A stretch of DNA of 16,547 bases. It comes from Bacteroidota bacterium (GTDB lineage: Bacteria; Bacteroidota; Bacteroidia; Bacteroidales; Porphyromonadaceae). Each line of letters begins with the position of its first letter. The stretch's first letter is position 1. Location of the stretch: positions 1 to 16,547 of the forward strand of contig JAEWGA010000082.1 in NCBI GenBank assembly GCA_023388555.1, read 5' to 3'. The notes under the pieces are model-generated. The model was not told the DNA's origin. It ran no database searches and was given only the letters and a program-made list of their open reading frames with translations. Below, piece after piece: positions 1 through 7,902 of the stretch. The position numbers and the translations under genes are program-made.

Positions 1-1086
1 AAGAGCACAGCAACAGAGGCAGAAGAAAAGATACTCACAGAAAGGCGACTTTCCAATGTTCGTACCTTTGATGCCATGCCTTGTCTGGGAACGAGCATTG
101 ATGACTTGGATGTAGCTCTCATTCATAAGGAGTTTTTGCCCAAAGCTGTGGCTGAGGATATTCTCGGTGAAGACAAACGAGATATTACGGATCAACTTGC
201 CTCTCTTGGCTTATATGATTTGCGTTATAACTGTCCGACTAATGGGGCTATTGTCCTGTTTGGAAAGAATCCTGAGCGACACGTACATGGGGCGTATATT
301 CAATATGTACGCTTCAAGGGTAAGGATCGTGCGGGTGATATTTTCAATGAACATAAGTTTAGCGGAAATCTTTGTCGGGTATTGCCTAAGATTGATGCTT
401 TTGTCGAGACAAGTATCTCACAAAAGCGTCCTATTCCCGTAAGTGTCCTTCGGGAAGAAACGGTTTCCAAGTACCCATACTGGGCTACTCGAGAGTTGTT
501 GATGAATGCCATTATGCATAGGGATTATGAAGGTAACGCTCCTATTCAGTTTTATGAGTACGACGACCGCATTGAGATTCAAAACCCTGGAGGATTGTAC
601 GGCAAGGTTAGTCCCGATAATTTCCCCAATGTGAGTGATTATCGGAATCCCTTTATTGCCGAAGCAATGAAAGTTTTGGGCTATGTAAACCGATTCAGCC
701 GTGGAGTCTACCGAGTTCAGAAGGAGTTGGAAGAAAACGGTAACGGGCAAGCCTCTTTTGATTTTTCACTGATTACAGCTTTTCGGGTAGTTGAGAATGT
801 TTCTCAAAAGTATTTTGAAGAAGGCTTTGGAAGAGAAACTACCCAAGAAAAGCACAGAAAAGACCCAAGAAAAGCCCAAGAAAGACCCAAGAAAAGCCCA
901 AGAAATATAGAGGATGAAATATTAGATGAAATAAAAGACTTTCCGCAAGTTACAAGGAAAGATTTAGCCAAAAGGTTAAACAGAACGGAGGACAGTATTC
1001 GTTATTATCTTAGGAGGATGGTTAAAGAAGGAGTTATCAAGCACGAAGGCTCTACAAAGGCTGGAAAGTGGATAATAATCAAATAG
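1..1086 (+). CDS. ATP-binding AlbA_2-class regulator with C-terminal winged helix (5' partial)
   Basis: The reading frame is open from base 1, so the gene begins upstream; the first ATG in frame (76) is internal. The usual N-terminal AlbA_2 (Schlafen-like, divergent AAA-4) domain is off-window. What remains matches the HATPase_c_4 / 'RecG C-terminal-like' module of these proteins: the helix RELLMNAIMHRDYEG, then an IEIQNPGGLYG strand-loop and RNPFIAEAMKVLGYVNRFSRG. Family members are annotated as putative transcriptional regulators or ATP-binding proteins, and their true role is poorly known. After a basic linker built from a tandem repeat (841-906) comes a winged helix: EDEILDEIKDFPQVTRKDLAKR, then a recognition-helix-like RTEDSIRYYLRRMVKEG, then a wing ending KAGKWIII. 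The SRPBCC gene starts 3 bases after the stop and is probably cotranscribed. The family call is firm; targets and ligand are unknown. Confidence 0.85.
   Translation, partial: KSTATEAEEKILTERRLSNVRTFDAMPCLGTSIDDLDVALIHKEFLPKAVAEDILGEDKRDITDQLASLGLYDLRYNCPTNGAIVLFGKNPERHVHGAYIQYVRFKGKDRAGDIFNEHKFSGNLCRVLPKIDAFVETSISQKRPIPVSVLREETVSKYPYWATRELLMNAIMHRDYEGNAPIQFYEYDDRIEIQNPGGLYGKVSPDNFPNVSDYRNPFIAEAMKVLGYVNRFSRGVYRVQKELEENGNGQASFDFSLITAFRVVENVSQKYFEEGFGRETTQEKHRKDPRKAQERPKKSPRNIEDEILDEIKDFPQVTRKDLAKRLNRTEDSIRYYLRRMVKEGVIKHEGSTKAGKWIIIK
841..906 (+). repeat. Three 22-base tandem repeats (six 11-base half-units) inside coding sequence
   Basis: Copies lie at 841-862, 863-884 and 885-906. The second and third differ only at their last base; the first has a few changes in its second half. 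Each copy splits into two 11-base halves with consensus RCCCAAGAAAA. The repeat encodes the lysine/arginine-rich linker between the HATPase-like and winged-helix parts of the regulator. Neither 11 nor 22 is a multiple of three, so successive copies are read in different frames. A change of one unit would shift the downstream frame. Confidence 0.9.
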
Positions 1087-1089
1087 AAC

Positions 1090-1602
1090 GTGAAGAATGT
1101 GTTGTACATAATATCGAGCGTTCTTCTATTTCTTGTATTGGCTGTCGTACTCATAGGCGCACTCCTCCCAAGAATCAGGACGGAGACAAAACAGTGCATT
1201 TTGAATGCTCCTGTTGATGTAGTTTTTGCTATCGTGACCAACAATCAAGAATGGCATTACAGAAGATCTTTGGATGATTTAAAAATTATCCGTACCCAAG
1301 GGGATATTGAGGAATGGGAAGAGAGTGCCAATGGCGTAACTATCCGAATCAAGACACTTGAGAAGAGAGCGCCCTATTTCTACCGATTTGAGATGGATAA
1401 TAAAATATTCACAGGAACGTGGCAGGCAACATTCGCCCCAGTGGAAGGTGGTAAAACTCTATTCACTGCAACAGAAAAGATAGAATACAAGAATCTGTTC
1501 TATCGTTTAGTGGGGTATGCTTTTATGGATTTAAACAAGTTTATGACCACATACCAAGAAGAGCTCGCAGATAGAATAGAACTTGAAGAAGCGGAGCAAT
1601 AA
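1090..1602 (+). CDS. SRPBCC-family protein with N-terminal membrane anchor
   Basis: 170 residues starting at GTG; there is no ATG between the upstream TAG (1084-1086) and this codon, and an alternative GTG lies three codons later. Residues about 5-26 form one hydrophobic helix (YIISSVLLFLVLAVVLIGALL), either a signal anchor or an uncleaved signal peptide. The rest fits the START/SRPBCC (polyketide cyclase-like) fold: the opening strand and helix APVDVVFAIVTNNQEWHYR, a central sheet ending in the FTGTWQATFAPVEGGKTLFTATEKIEY strands, and a long C-terminal helix LNKFMTTYQEELADRIE. SRPBCC domains bind hydrophobic ligands; nothing here tells which. It follows the regulator gene after 3 bases, so translational coupling is likely. 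The family is recognised from overall pattern, so the call is moderately sure and no function is assigned. Confidence 0.7.
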   Translation: MKNVLYIISSVLLFLVLAVVLIGALLPRIRTETKQCILNAPVDVVFAIVTNNQEWHYRRSLDDLKIIRTQGDIEEWEESANGVTIRIKTLEKRAPYFYRFEMDNKIFTGTWQATFAPVEGGKTLFTATEKIEYKNLFYRLVGYAFMDLNKFMTTYQEELADRIELEEAEQ

Positions 1603-1973
1603 AGACAATATAAGCGATTGCTGACAATCAATTTTAAAAGTCATATTTGTTGCAATACAATCGCACTCTGCTGTAAATCAATACATATTTATATTGAGAA
1701 AGAGAAGTAATTCCCAATAAGGGGAAAACACATCCTAAGCTCTGGCAAAAGGACAGCCTCCAGTTTCTCCTTTCTAACCTCCCTATTTAAAGATGTAGCA
1801 TCCCAGAAATAACCAACTGAGAAACACAAGGAATAAGTTGTGCAGGACAAACCGTTAGGCAACCTAATACAAATGGACTAGACCTTGTGGTAGGGGAAGA
1901 GTTGCGGGGGAAAGTCTGTTTTAAATAGACTTGCCATACTGGAAAGGAATAAACCGAGGAGAGTTATGGTAGC
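1603..1973. other. Gene-free stretch between convergent SRPBCC gene and DUF262 pseudogene
   Basis: No convincing coding region on either strand. Three short inverted repeats are visible. GATTG/CAATC (1616-1629) is followed by AATTTTAAAA and may be a weak terminator for the SRPBCC gene. TTAGG-CAA-CCTAA (1855-1867) is a compact hairpin. AAGTCT/AGACTT (1912-1932) is described separately. The 1840-1960 part is richer in G than its surroundings and could hold an RNA or a decayed element, but I recognise none. Confidence 0.5.
1912..1932 (-). terminator. Possible weak terminator hairpin after the DUF262 pseudogene
   Basis: Perfect 6-base arms AAGTCT and AGACTT enclose a 9-base loop. Read on the minus strand, the hairpin is followed by TCCCCC rather than a real U-tract. 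It lies about 40 bases past the pseudogene stop. Position favours a terminator; the weak stem and missing U-run do not. Confidence 0.25.
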
Positions 1974-4096
1974 CTATTCGTCTTCGGTTAGAATGAATAT
2001 TAAATCGGTATGGTCTACTCCAAACTCTGTTAGCAACTTGCGTAGGTTAAGCAGTTTTGCTTCGTTACTAAGGTTGATGAAAACCCATCGGTTCTCATTT
2101 GGAGAGTTTGTAAGTTTCCTCCAGAACGTAGTATCCAGAGGTTGTTCGGAAATACAAACAATTCTTTCCGATCGGGTAGCAATGGATTTAAAAGTCTTGG
2201 GGTTTTTATTGGCAAGTGTTAGTGCTACGGCTACCAACATACCATTCCAGTGGTTTTCTTTAAACAACTGACCGCATAGGTAGAACTCTTTTAATTTTCT
2301 GCCCGTGGGCGAAAAAGCATCGGCTAAAGAGTATTCTGCGGTAGTGTTTTTTAATGAGAAGTTTGTTGTGGGGAAGGGATATATTTGGAGTAGTTTGTCA
2401 GTTAGTTTCTTAGCTCTATCTAAAATTTCGGTTTCTGTCCATTGGTCATATTGGGCAATTTCTTGAGTCAGATGGTAGGTGGAATTCCTAAATCCCCATC
2501 TTCTATCATTGCGGTCTGTTAAAGCATCATCATTCCGTTTCACAGAAAAAGGCCTATTGGACATTTGGCTATTCCCCCAGTAAGGGTTAAATTGGCCAAG
2601 GTGTGTAAGTATTTTTTATGAATTTCTTCCCAGTTCTCACCAAGTTCGGATCTCCAATGTTCGTTTAATTTTTGGGGTAGAATGTGATCTATACTTATCT
2701 TCTTATTCTTGAGGTCCGAGATGACTGTATTCGTTTCGGTTTCAAATTTATTCTCTAACCGGTCAAGGATAAAGTAGAGATGAGGTTTTAGGATATTGTA
2801 AAGATGACGCGTCTTTATTTTTTCGGTAAACTCTTCGTCCTTTGGAATATATTTCAGTAAATAGGCTTTAAGTATTTCTGTATAAGTGGGAGGAGCAGCA
2901 AGCGTCTTTTTTGTAGACTCTGTAAGTCTTTCCAGTATATTGCGGTGTAGTGAGCAGGTTATTTGAGAAAGGGCACTGGTATTGTATTCGCAAATAATTC
3001 GGCGGACAAAAACATTTTCCATAACATCTAATACCTCTGTTATTTGGGCAGGCGTTAGTTCTTGGTCGTCGGCATATTTTAGGAATTGGATAAAAAAACT
3101 ATTGGCAACAGTTATCTTTAATGTGCTAATCTCGGCAATCTGTTTGCTTATAGTTGTTTTTTTTATTCCCTTACCGGTAGTTACCTTGTGGTAGTATTCT
3201 GCATAGGTATGAATTTGGACAATCTCCTTTTTTCTATCCCTCTCCGCCATGTATTTTTTCCATTCGTAGTATATATCCGAGATTTTCACTGGCTTTCCTA
3301 ATTCTTTTTTTATGGTTAGGTAGTCTCGGAAGAATAATGTTGGAGCTGCTTTGGTGTACTCTTCTATTTGAGTCCAATACTCTTTATAATAGGTGGTTTG
3401 CTCCTCTGCAGGAAGAGCCATGAGCATATAGTTCCGAATTTTGTCGGCTTCGGTGAGGGCTAATCCGGTAGAGTTTAGGCTCTCGAATATTAGTTGAGCA
3501 TCATCATGAGTGCCTAATAGGATATGAATTATTTCAAGTTTTTCGAGGGTTCCTATTAAATCATCGAAGGTGAAGTCCTCGGCATTTTCCTCCAGTAGTT
3601 GGCAGAAGTATTTATAGTTGTTTACAAGGTTATGGTTACTGTCCGATAACCGTTCTATTTTCCCTTTCAGAAGCTGTTGGTACACCTTGTCATCTTCCTC
3701 TATTAGGTGTAATTTGGGTTCGTGTACCCATGTTTTTAAATAAAAACTGTAGTCCTCCTCTCTTGGCTTATTTCCTTCTCTCACCTTTAACTTTCCGTTT
3801 TCCCAGGTATATAGAGCAGCCAAAATAAGCAGGCTAATACTTGTAATACGTTGTTGTCCGTCGATAATAAATACCTTATCGCGCCCTTTACTTTCGGTTA
3901 CAATAGCCCCCATAAAGTGCGTAACCTCTTGAGCATTGGAGGCACTGGCACTTTCGTTCTTCAACCTGAGGAGGTCGTTAAATAATTGGTAGCATTATTG
4001 TTTTTGCCAGCTGTATTTTCGTTGGTACACAGGTACGTGTAGTTCCTCTAATCTAGCATCAAAAATTTTAAAGAAACTGATTTTTCTACCTTCCAT
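1974..4096 (-). pseudogene. DUF262/DUF1524 (GmrSD-like) restriction-type gene, broken by a stop and a frameshift
   Basis: The intact parent would start at ATG 4096 (MEGRKISFFKIFDARLEE). The DUF262 opening follows: VPVYQRKYSWQKQ, then TAA at 3997-3995, then in the same frame CYQLFNDLLRLKNES, MGAIVTESKGRDKVFIIDGQQRITSISL and ESLNSTGLALTEADKIRNYML. The DUF1524 HNH part reads IDHILPQKLNEHWR and LHTLANLTLTG. There the frame breaks near 2575-2583 and continues in another frame as YWGNSQMSNRPFSVKRND through to the stop at 1974. The span of 2123 bases is one short of 708 codons, so a single lost base explains the break. DGQQR and the IDH/NLT motifs are the family's conserved nuclease and NTPase signatures; GmrSD relatives restrict modified phage DNA. 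A C-terminal domain (last ~120 residues, with HWNGMLVAVALTLANKNPKTF) is unassigned. It lies 39 bases downstream of folB on the same strand. Confidence 0.85.
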
Positions 4097-4101
4097 TGTA
4101 A

Positions 4102-4141
4102 GTGTTGGTTTTATCAGGTTGGTGTTGGTTTTAGGTCAGAA
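4102..4141. repeat. 20-base imperfect direct repeat between folB and the DUF262 pseudogene
   Basis: The 12-mer GTGTTGGTTTTA occurs at 4102-4113 and again at 4122-4133, 20 bases apart. The right copy runs up to the folB stop codon, and the left copy lies just upstream of the pseudogene start codon. It may be a small tandem duplication at the edge between conserved operon and accessory DNA. Confidence 0.6.
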
Positions 4142-4507
4142 TGTTACAACCACTGTGAAAGTAGCTCCTTCGGCATCGAATTGTTGTATAGGAGGTGTTT
4201 TTTTTGTTATGGAGAGGCGTGCACCAGTTACCATAGGGAAGCCTTTTTTAATGCGTTGCAATAGCTGGTAGGCGGTATGCTCAAGAGAACGGTTAGGCTG
4301 CGCCATTTCATCCTGGATAAGGCTGTATAGCTGGGCGTAATTAGGGGTATCTACGCAGTTATCTTGGGTCATGGACTGTATGGCAGGGCAAAAAGCATCC
4401 AGGTCCACAACAAACAGGTTGCCTGCTATGCGCTCTGCTTCCAAAAAACCGATGTGAGCAAAACAGCGGACACCTTTAAGGGATATACAAGCTTGGTTAA
4501 TGGTCAT
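4136..4507 (-). CDS. folB: Dihydroneopterin aldolase
   Basis: 123 residues, the usual length. Converts 7,8-dihydroneopterin to 6-hydroxymethyl-dihydropterin plus glycolaldehyde in cytosolic folate synthesis; family members assemble as tunnel-shaped octamers. Seen: the opening LKGVRCFAHIGFLEAER (about residues 10-26) with the conserved Glu at 25, the dimer-contact Tyr in DTPNYAQLY at 57, the LEHTAYQLLQRI helix, and the closing RLSITKKTPPI strand with the catalytic Lys at about 102. The usual 'HG' after the first aromatic reads HIG here, as in E. coli FolB-like sequences. The start ATG lies inside the end of the upstream DAHP synthase gene (11-base overlap), suggesting coupled translation. It is the last intact gene of the minus-strand run. 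Confidence 0.9.
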   Translation of the reverse strand: MTINQACISLKGVRCFAHIGFLEAERIAGNLFVVDLDAFCPAIQSMTQDNCVDTPNYAQLYSLIQDEMAQPNRSLEHTAYQLLQRIKKGFPMVTGARLSITKKTPPIQQFDAEGATFTVVVTF

Positions 4508-5567
4508 GGTCGGGGCTGGTTAGGAGCTGCTGTATTTGTATAGAATGGTCGTGAAGCAACTCGTATAGGTTGTGAATTAGGGTAGCTGGAAGGTCCAATT
4601 CTTGGGCCCAAGCCAAACGGTGGGCTAAGGCCTCTTCGTACCTATTGGGCTGGAAGGTTGGGGCGGCATGCACTTTTTTCCAGTGAGCTATTTGGGCCGA
4701 CAGCTGTGCACGCTGATGGATAAGCCGAAGTATTTGCTGATCCGTATGGTCTATTTCTTGCCGAAGCAACTTTAAAGCAAGTTGGGCATCTGGTTTTTGG
4801 CTCAGCTGATTTAAAAGTGTAGCCAAGCTGTGGGGTGTTATTTGCTGTTTTGCGTCGCTTTGGGCTTGCTTTGGATTTTCGTGCACCTCTACCATCAGGC
4901 CTGTAAAGCCGCGCTGAATAGCCTCCGAGGCCACACCTGCCACTAATGCCGAACGCCCCGCTATATGACTGGGGTCAATTAGAATAGGGACATTGGGCAA
5001 TACTTGGGATAATGCTTCGGCAAGCTCCCATGCAGGCATATTCCGGTAAACAGTGGGTAGTGTGGGACTGGTTCCTCGGAGGATAGCGCCCACATGATTT
5101 ATGTTATGCGATTGTATGCGCCGAATAGCTCCTATCCAAGCATGTACATCGGGTATAGGCGGATTCTTCACCAAAACAGTTATTGGTGTTCCTTGTAGCG
5201 CAGCACCAATCTCATCTAAGGCAAAAGGGTCAAGAGCAGTACGGGCGCCAATCCACACAAAGTCGGGCTTAATGGTTAACAGTTGGCGAACATGTTCGGC
5301 AGAACCAACCTCGGTGCCAATAAGCATGCCTGTTTGGTTACGTACCTGGACAAGCCACTGTAACCCCTCGGCTCCTATCCCTTGGAAGTCCTCTGGGTAG
5401 GTCCGTGGTTTCCACAATCCTGCTCTAAAGGCCTTTACGCCATAAGCTTGTAATGCAGTTGCTGTGGAAAGCAGTTGCTGTGGGGTTTCTGCACTACAAG
5501 GCCCTGCAATAATTAGGGGCTGTTTTACCGAGGCCTGGGCTAACAGGGCACTAAAGGACTGAGGCAT
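4497..5567 (-). CDS. Bifunctional DAHP synthase / chorismate mutase (type II)
   Basis: 356 residues, with two domains. Residues 1 to about 255 are a KDPG-like type I DAHP synthase, joining PEP and erythrose 4-phosphate in the first shikimate step: AGPCSAE (21-27), FRAGLWKPRT, EVGSAEHV, FVWIGART, LVKNPPIPD, ILRGTSP, the metal-site motif DPSHIAG, and MVEVHENPKQAQSDAKQQ. Residues about 265-345 are an AroQ-type chorismate mutase: LRQEIDHTDQQILRLIHQRAQL then IAHWKK, with a terminal helix. The C-terminal mutase is the arrangement known from Bacteroidota (Prevotella nigrescens enzyme), where the domains cooperate and prephenate gives feedback control. The gene starts 12 bases after the DHH gene stop and overlaps folB by 11 bases. 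Confident call; usually named aroF/aroG-pheA-like, so no symbol is forced. Confidence 0.93.
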   Translation of the reverse strand: MPQSFSALLAQASVKQPLIIAGPCSAETPQQLLSTATALQAYGVKAFRAGLWKPRTYPEDFQGIGAEGLQWLVQVRNQTGMLIGTEVGSAEHVRQLLTIKPDFVWIGARTALDPFALDEIGAALQGTPITVLVKNPPIPDVHAWIGAIRRIQSHNINHVGAILRGTSPTLPTVYRNMPAWELAEALSQVLPNVPILIDPSHIAGRSALVAGVASEAIQRGFTGLMVEVHENPKQAQSDAKQQITPHSLATLLNQLSQKPDAQLALKLLRQEIDHTDQQILRLIHQRAQLSAQIAHWKKVHAAPTFQPNRYEEALAHRLAWAQELDLPATLIHNLYELLHDHSIQIQQLLTSPDHDH

Positions 5568-5579
5568 AACTTATGAGTA

Positions 5580-6623
5580 TTAGCTATCGTAGTTTGGAAG
5601 GTCATCTTGAGTAGGATGCATCTGTTCCAAAGCCTCTAAAACTCGTTTATAGGTTTCTTCTATGGATGCTCTTACTTCGCCTCCCGACGCGTTAAGATGC
5701 CCCCCTCCATTGAAAAAAGTTTGTGCAAAAACGTTGGAGGCAAAATTCCCCTTAGAGCGAAGGGATATTTTGCAGTAATCCTCCACCTCGTAAATGAATA
5801 TAGAGAATACGATTTCTTTGGCCTCAAGCGGCACGTTAACAAGCCCTTCGGTATCTCCAACCTTATAGTTAAATTCTTTCTTCTCTTTATGAGTTAGGGT
5901 AAGAATGGCTGTATGGTAATTCGGGATAACCTTCATGTTGTTCAGAACAGCATGGGCATTAAGGCGTATTTTGTCCACGGTATAGTTACGCATTACCTGT
6001 GCTGTTACGGTGTCCTTACGAATACCTCGCTGAAGGAGGTCCGAAAGGGCTGTATATATGTCTGGGTCCTCGGAGTTGTAGGAGAACCCACCTGTATCGG
6101 TCATCATACCTAAATAAATAGCCTCGGCGCAGTCTCGGTGGATATATTTTTGCCATCCCATGGCAGCAAATAGGTGATACAGGAGTAAACAGGTAGAAGA
6201 TATTTCGGAGTAAGAGAAAATTAGAGAGGCAAAGTTATTAGGGTACAAATGGTGGTCTATTAACACTTTATTGGCTGGTGAGGCTATAAGCGCCGAAGCT
6301 AAAAGGTCTACCCTTTGCGGAGTGTTAAAATCCAAACATAGTATAACATCGGCTTGCATTAGGGCTTGCTCTGCCTCTTGGGGCTGTTGTTTGCCTATGA
6401 TAGCTTGGGTGTTGTGTAGGGTAAACCGAAAACCTTCGGGTATTGCTGTAGGGTATAATACAGTAACGTTATGTCCTTGTTGCTCTAACACCATACGCAT
6501 AGCTTGGGTAGAACCAACAGCATCGCCATCGGGTCCTACGTGCGAAATAACAGCTACCGTGCAAGGGGTTTCCAGCAAGTGCCGAAATTGTTGTAAGTGT
6601 ATAGGGTTAAACTGCGGAGTCAT
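5580..6623 (-). CDS. DHH-family phosphoesterase, NrnA-like (nanoRNase / pAp phosphatase)
   Basis: 347 residues, normal for NrnA. Predicted cytosolic metal-dependent exonuclease that degrades short oligoribonucleotides and dephosphorylates 3'-phosphoadenosine 5'-phosphate. DHH domain motifs in order: ISHVGPDGDAVGS (His28, Asp32, Asp34), ILCLDFNTPQRVD, the eponymous VLIDHHLYP (about 122-130), and MMTDTGGFSYNS. The C-terminal DHHA1 domain has ISLRSKGNFASN followed by FFNGGGHLNASGG, the substrate-binding glycine-rich signature. The start ATG overlaps the end of the DEAD-box helicase gene by 17 bases, and the next gene begins 12 bases on. Pairing with an RNA helicase suggests RNA turnover, though overlap alone does not prove it. 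c-di-NMP phosphodiesterase activity is an alternative within the superfamily. Confidence 0.9.
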   Translation of the reverse strand: MTPQFNPIHLQQFRHLLETPCTVAVISHVGPDGDAVGSTQAMRMVLEQQGHNVTVLYPTAIPEGFRFTLHNTQAIIGKQQPQEAEQALMQADVILCLDFNTPQRVDLLASALIASPANKVLIDHHLYPNNFASLIFSYSEISSTCLLLYHLFAAMGWQKYIHRDCAEAIYLGMMTDTGGFSYNSEDPDIYTALSDLLQRGIRKDTVTAQVMRNYTVDKIRLNAHAVLNNMKVIPNYHTAILTLTHKEKKEFNYKVGDTEGLVNVPLEAKEIVFSIFIYEVEDYCKISLRSKGNFASNVFAQTFFNGGGHLNASGGEVRASIEETYKRVLEALEQMHPTQDDLPNYDS

Positions 6624-7902
6624 TCTTTTTAGCTTTACGGGGTGAATTGTTATGTTTTTTATAACGTTGTTGTTTGCGCTTAGGGTTAAAGTTCTTGGGC
6701 GGTGTGCTACGCCGTTTCTTGCGTTGAGGTTTTACCAAGGGGCGTATACCTTCTGGAAGGTCGTTGGAGTGAATGGAATAACCCAGGAACGCCTCTATCT
6801 CCTTAAAAGCGAAGTAGTCTCTTTCCGAAACAAGCGTAACAGCAGCTCCGCCCTGATGAACTCCGCGGGAGGTACGTCCTATCCTGTGTACATAGTCCTC
6901 GGGGTCCGATGGCACATCGTAATTTATCACCAAGTCTATGTCATCAACATCAATACCTCGGGATATTATATTAGTGGCTACTATTAGTTTAACGGCTCCG
7001 CTCTTGAAGTCTCGCATCACTTCTTCACGGGTTATTTGGTCTAAGTCCGAGTGCATCTCCCTAACCGAAAAAGCGCGCATAGATAACTCTTTTCGCAGTT
7101 CCTTTACTCTCTCTTTGGAGGAGACAAAAACAATGCAGCGCTCGTTTTGGTGTTCTGTTATTACATTCAGGAAGAGGGCTTTCTTATCATCTTGGTGGCA
7201 CAAGTAAGCTGTTTGCTGAATGCTCTCGGGTGGGCGCGACACTGCTATATTAATTTCCTTTGGTGTTCGCATTATCTCTTTTGCCATCTTGCGTATTTTA
7301 GGTGGCATTGTGGCCGAAAACATGATGGTTTGAACATCCTCGGGGAGCTGCTTGCTAATTTTGAGGATATCGTCGTAGAAGCCCATATCCAGCATCCTGT
7401 CCGCTTCGTCCAAAACAAAGAAGCTAACACGACTAAGGTCTACCGTCCGCAAGTTCAGGTGCGATATTAACCTACCGGGAGTTGCCACCACTATATCTGC
7501 ACCTAAGCGCAACCCTCTTTTTTGTTGTTCCCATTCTGCCCCACCAGTACCGCCGTATACAGCAACTGTCGAGAGGTTTACAAAGTAGGAAAAGGCCTCT
7601 ATCTGTTGGTCTATTTGTAATGCTAACTCACGGGTAGGAGCCATGATAACGGCATTGATATAATCCGTAGGATATTCTCCCGAGGATAGTAAGCTAAGCA
7701 AAGGCAATACAAAAGCTGCTGTTTTCCCTGTTCCAGTTTGTGCACAAGCAATGATATCATGCCCTAAGAGTATTGGGGGTATTGCTTGTTGCTGTATAGG
7801 AGAGGGTTCTCGAAAGTTCATGGCATCCAGGCCATCCAAAACACTTGGGGCAAGGTCAAATTCATCAAAAGTCATAATCCAAGGGCGTGTTACAACTGTC
7901 AT
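6607..7902 (-). CDS. DEAD-box ATP-dependent RNA helicase (RhlE-like)
   Basis: Complete two-lobed helicase core: Q motif FREPSPIQQQAIP (30-42), Walker A AQTGTGKT (54-61), PTRELALQ, ATPGRLISHL, VLDEADRMLDMGF, MFSATMP, IVFVSSKERVKEL, ATNIISRGIDVDDIDLV and YVHRIGRTSRG. It ends in a basic tail of about 50 residues (PQRKKRRSTPPK onward), typical of RhlE-like proteins and likely to hold RNA. Unwinds short RNA duplexes in ribosome assembly, cold adaptation or decay; the specific role is unknown. Start: the ATG at 7902 overlaps the upstream TGA in an ATGA arrangement. Relatives usually begin at the equivalent of residue 10 (MTFDEFDL, ATG 7875), so the first nine residues may not be made. Confidence 0.95.
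   Translation of the reverse strand: MTVVTRPWIMTFDEFDLAPSVLDGLDAMNFREPSPIQQQAIPPILLGHDIIACAQTGTGKTAAFVLPLLSLLSSGEYPTDYINAVIMAPTRELALQIDQQIEAFSYFVNLSTVAVYGGTGGAEWEQQKRGLRLGADIVVATPGRLISHLNLRTVDLSRVSFFVLDEADRMLDMGFYDDILKISKQLPEDVQTIMFSATMPPKIRKMAKEIMRTPKEINIAVSRPPESIQQTAYLCHQDDKKALFLNVITEHQNERCIVFVSSKERVKELRKELSMRAFSVREMHSDLDQITREEVMRDFKSGAVKLIVATNIISRGIDVDDIDLVINYDVPSDPEDYVHRIGRTSRGVHQGGAAVTLVSERDYFAFKEIEAFLGYSIHSNDLPEGIRPLVKPQRKKRRSTPPKNFNPKRKQQRYKKHNNSPRKAKKNDSAV

Noticed and set aside
841..906. CRISPR-like array
   Set aside because: The 22-base units are contiguous without spacers and lie in coding sequence.
1840..1935. Possible RNase P RNA or group II intron fragment (GGGGGAAAGTCTG resembles part of the RNase P core)
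   Set aside because: Only about ten bases resemble the P4 region; the partner 3' strand, other core helices, intron domain V and any reverse transcriptase are absent.
1966..2271. Plus-strand open frame of 101 codons
   Set aside because: It lies antisense to the DUF1524 C-terminal part, whose frame continues the family sequence; no recognisable protein.
5010..5110. Loss of a catalytic residue in DAHP synthase (ILRGT where I recall HRGF in many Bacteroidota)
   Set aside because: The Arg-Gly core is kept, and ILRG also occurs in AroG-type enzymes; without an alignment it is not evidence of inactivation.
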